This document shows positions 25,055 through 26,651 of a stretch of 26,651 nt of DNA, one piece after another. Position numbers and translations under genes: made by a program. Under the pieces are notes generated by a model. The model searched no databases. It saw only the letters and a list, made by a program, of their open reading frames with translations, and was not told the origin of the DNA. This DNA is from Bacteroidales bacterium UBA5762. Lineage in GTDB: Bacteria; Bacteroidota; Bacteroidia; Bacteroidales; TTA-H9. Position 1 is the stretch's first letter; every line of letters starts with the position of its first letter. The DNA is taken from NCBI GenBank assembly GCA_002418865.1, contig DIEY01000033.1:11549-38199 (forward strand), in the 5' to 3' direction.

Positions 25055-26332
25055 TTACCAATCCTTGATTTTATGTAAACGCCAAGCATAAAGCCATATA
25101 ATGAGATAACAAGGGATAAGAATAATATAAGCAAAGTTAGGGTGATATACATCAGACAGCCAACCCCAAGCCAAGGGCAATAGAGCACCTCCAGCAATAG
25201 CCATAATCAACAAGGCCGAACCCGTTTTAATGAAACGACCCAGTCCGTGAAGTGCCAGAGGCCAAACCGCAGGCCAAACTAAAGCATTAGCCAATCCCAA
25301 TAAAGCTACAAATATGATGGATACATAACCATCGGTAATCAGAATTAATATGCTGAAGACCAATCCCAATAAACCTGATGCCTGTAAAGCCTTTTCCTGA
25401 GATATATATTTTGGAATGAGTACAATACCTAAGATATAACCCACTATCATCGATAACATGGTATAGGTAGTAAAAACTTTGGCTACTTCCATTTTAATAC
25501 CGAGCGACAAACCATACCTTATGATAGTGTCGCCCGCTATTACTTCAGCTCCTACATAAAAAAATAAAGTTATTACTCCTAATACCAGATTAGGAAATTG
25601 TAATATACTGGTCTTCTTCGAATTAATTGTTGTCGTTTCTTCATCTTCTTGTTCGGTTTCAATTTCTGGCAAGGGAGAAAACCGAATCATAAAGCCCATC
25701 AATACTAAGACTATTGTCATGATAATGTAAGGATTAATGACCCGACGAGCTAAACCATCGAGTGCAGCAATACGAGCCGAAGCATCCATATTGGCAATAT
25801 TCTTTACAAATTCATCTCCATCATTTAAAATAAAATACGCAAGAATCAAGGGGGCTATGGCTCCAGCCAGTTTATTAGCGATTCCCATGATACTAATTCG
25901 GCTGGCAGCACTCTCCACAGGGCCAATGATGGTGATGTAAGGATTGGAAGCCGTTTGAAGCAAGGCCAATCCAGCACCCATAACAAATAAACCTGTTAAA
26001 AATATTCCATACGTACGCGTCATGGCCGCTGGAATAAATATTAGCGTTCCTATTGCCATTACCCATAGTCCTACCATCATTCCGTTTCTAAAACCTGTCT
26101 TCTTCAATACCCATGACGAAGGTAAAGCCATGATGGTGTAAGAAATATAAAAACTGAATGTCACTAATAATGCTTGAAAGTCACTCAACTCACAAGCAAT
26201 CTTTAAATAAGGAATCAAAATCCCATTGAGCCAAGTAACAAAGCCAAAAATAAAAAATAAAGCTCCTATTAAGCTTATGCTCAATAAATAACTCGACTTG
26301 CTCGATGCTTTAGCAGTTGATATTTCGGTCAT
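25055..26332 (-). CDS. FHS-family sugar:H+ symporter (FucP/GluP-like MFS)
   Basis: A 425-residue, 12-helix permease. FFIFGFVTWLNGILIPYLK at 21-39 and the segment GAGLALLQTASNPYI with GPVESAASRISI are hallmarks of the fucose/glucose-galactose (FHS) family, which also includes N-acetylglucosamine permeases such as NagP. It sits in the inner membrane and imports a free monosaccharide by proton symport. It is first in a minus-strand cluster with a nucleotidyltransferase and a sugar 1-kinase, so the imported sugar is probably phosphorylated at C1 and activated to a nucleotide sugar. The sugar itself (glucose, galactose, GlcNAc, GalNAc, fucose) cannot be told. A central acidic stretch (ETEQEDEETT) is the cytosolic loop between the two halves. 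Confidence 0.88.
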   Translation of the reverse strand: MTEISTAKASSKSSYLLSISLIGALFFIFGFVTWLNGILIPYLKIACELSDFQALLVTFSFYISYTIMALPSSWVLKKTGFRNGMMVGLWVMAIGTLIFIPAAMTRTYGIFLTGLFVMGAGLALLQTASNPYITIIGPVESAASRISIMGIANKLAGAIAPLILAYFILNDGDEFVKNIANMDASARIAALDGLARRVINPYIIMTIVLVLMGFMIRFSPLPEIETEQEDEETTTINSKKTSILQFPNLVLGVITLFFYVGAEVIAGDTIIRYGLSLGIKMEVAKVFTTYTMLSMIVGYILGIVLIPKYISQEKALQASGLLGLVFSILILITDGYVSIIFVALLGLANALVWPAVWPLALHGLGRFIKTGSALLIMAIAGGALLPLAWGWLSDVYHPNFAYIILIPCYLIIWLYAWRLHKIKDW

Positions 26333-26651
26333 TTTTGTGAGGTTATAAAATTTATTTCTTGAAAATAGAAATAGGCCAAGGTCTTTTTTGTATAACAGAA
26401 AGGCTTCGATGAGGCAAATAACATATCTCTATAAAAATCAATCAATTCAGCATTGATTTCGACGAACTTGATTAGACTTTTCGTCCAATCACAATAAAAA
26501 CGAAAAATTTGAGAAAAAACGAAGGTTATTCGAAATAATTTGTTGTATTTCAATAAGCTATTCTTGAAATTCAGATTCATGAGGTCATGATTCAAACCAG
26601 TTGGGTCTTTAATAGTAAAAGCACGGATGTTCAGAGAATTCGTATGGCTCA

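Noticed and set aside
26329..26595. 88-residue open frame on the minus strand overlapping the FHS permease start by four bases
   Set aside because: Composition is typical of translated AT-rich DNA (many F, K, N, Y), no family resemblance and no promoter or ribosome site, so the overlap is probably chance.
1..26651. CRISPR array, tRNA, rRNA, prophage or toxin-antitoxin module
   Set aside because: I looked for direct repeats with spacers, tRNA-like cloverleafs and the usual small gene pairs and saw none.

Overview
The window reads as chromosomal DNA of a member of the Bacteroidota, probably an uncultured Bacteroidales-like lineage. The reasons are low GC, several TAnnTTTG -7 promoter elements with few Shine-Dalgarno sequences, a DUF5606 protein, a SusA-like cyclomaltodextrinase-type GH13, a PyrK/PyrD dihydroorotate dehydrogenase, FHS- and SLC45-type sugar permeases and a decayed DUF5684 gene. 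This is inferred from gene content; no rRNA is present.

Layout. 1-520 has no recognisable gene. 521-5072 (+) holds purB, an overlapping GT2-like glycosyltransferase, DUF5606, a clear terminator, and pyrK-pyrD. 5195-6064 (-) is sucD, diverging from a YifB/ComM AAA+ ATPase gene (6283-7821, +). 7822-8559 is accessory sequence: a heptanucleotide repeat array, then what looks like an ORF-less group IIC intron on the minus strand, directly after a perfect 15-bp hairpin. 8560-13478 (-) is an alpha-glucan cluster (cyclomaltodextrinase-like GH13, SLC45/GPH-like permease, GH13 lipoprotein) with a DUF721/DciA-like gene at its end. 13479-14346 contains a frameshifted DUF5684 membrane-protein gene and a second perfect hairpin. 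14347-16104 (+) is a secreted M28 peptidase with PA and PDZ domains. 16424-18219 (-) holds a SlyD-like isomerase and sucC, 11 kb from sucD. 18356-19654 (+) holds a small beta-barrel protein and a LolD-like ATPase. 19734-21729 (-) holds an MFS exporter-like gene overlapping an exported two-domain protein of unknown function. 22008-22838 (+) is a Cys-rich DUF5714 protein. 23026-26332 (-) is a tight cluster of FHS sugar permease, sugar-1-phosphate nucleotidyltransferase and NahK-like anomeric kinase.

How they work together. Pyrimidine (pyrKD) and purine (purB) synthesis, the two succinyl-CoA synthetase subunits and ComM are housekeeping. Two carbohydrate modules stand out: uptake and cleavage of maltodextrins without SusCD in view, and a probable free-sugar salvage route (import, C1 phosphorylation, nucleotide activation). 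The least explained items are the intron-like RNA with its hairpin, the DUF5714 protein and the exported protein coupled to the MFS gene.
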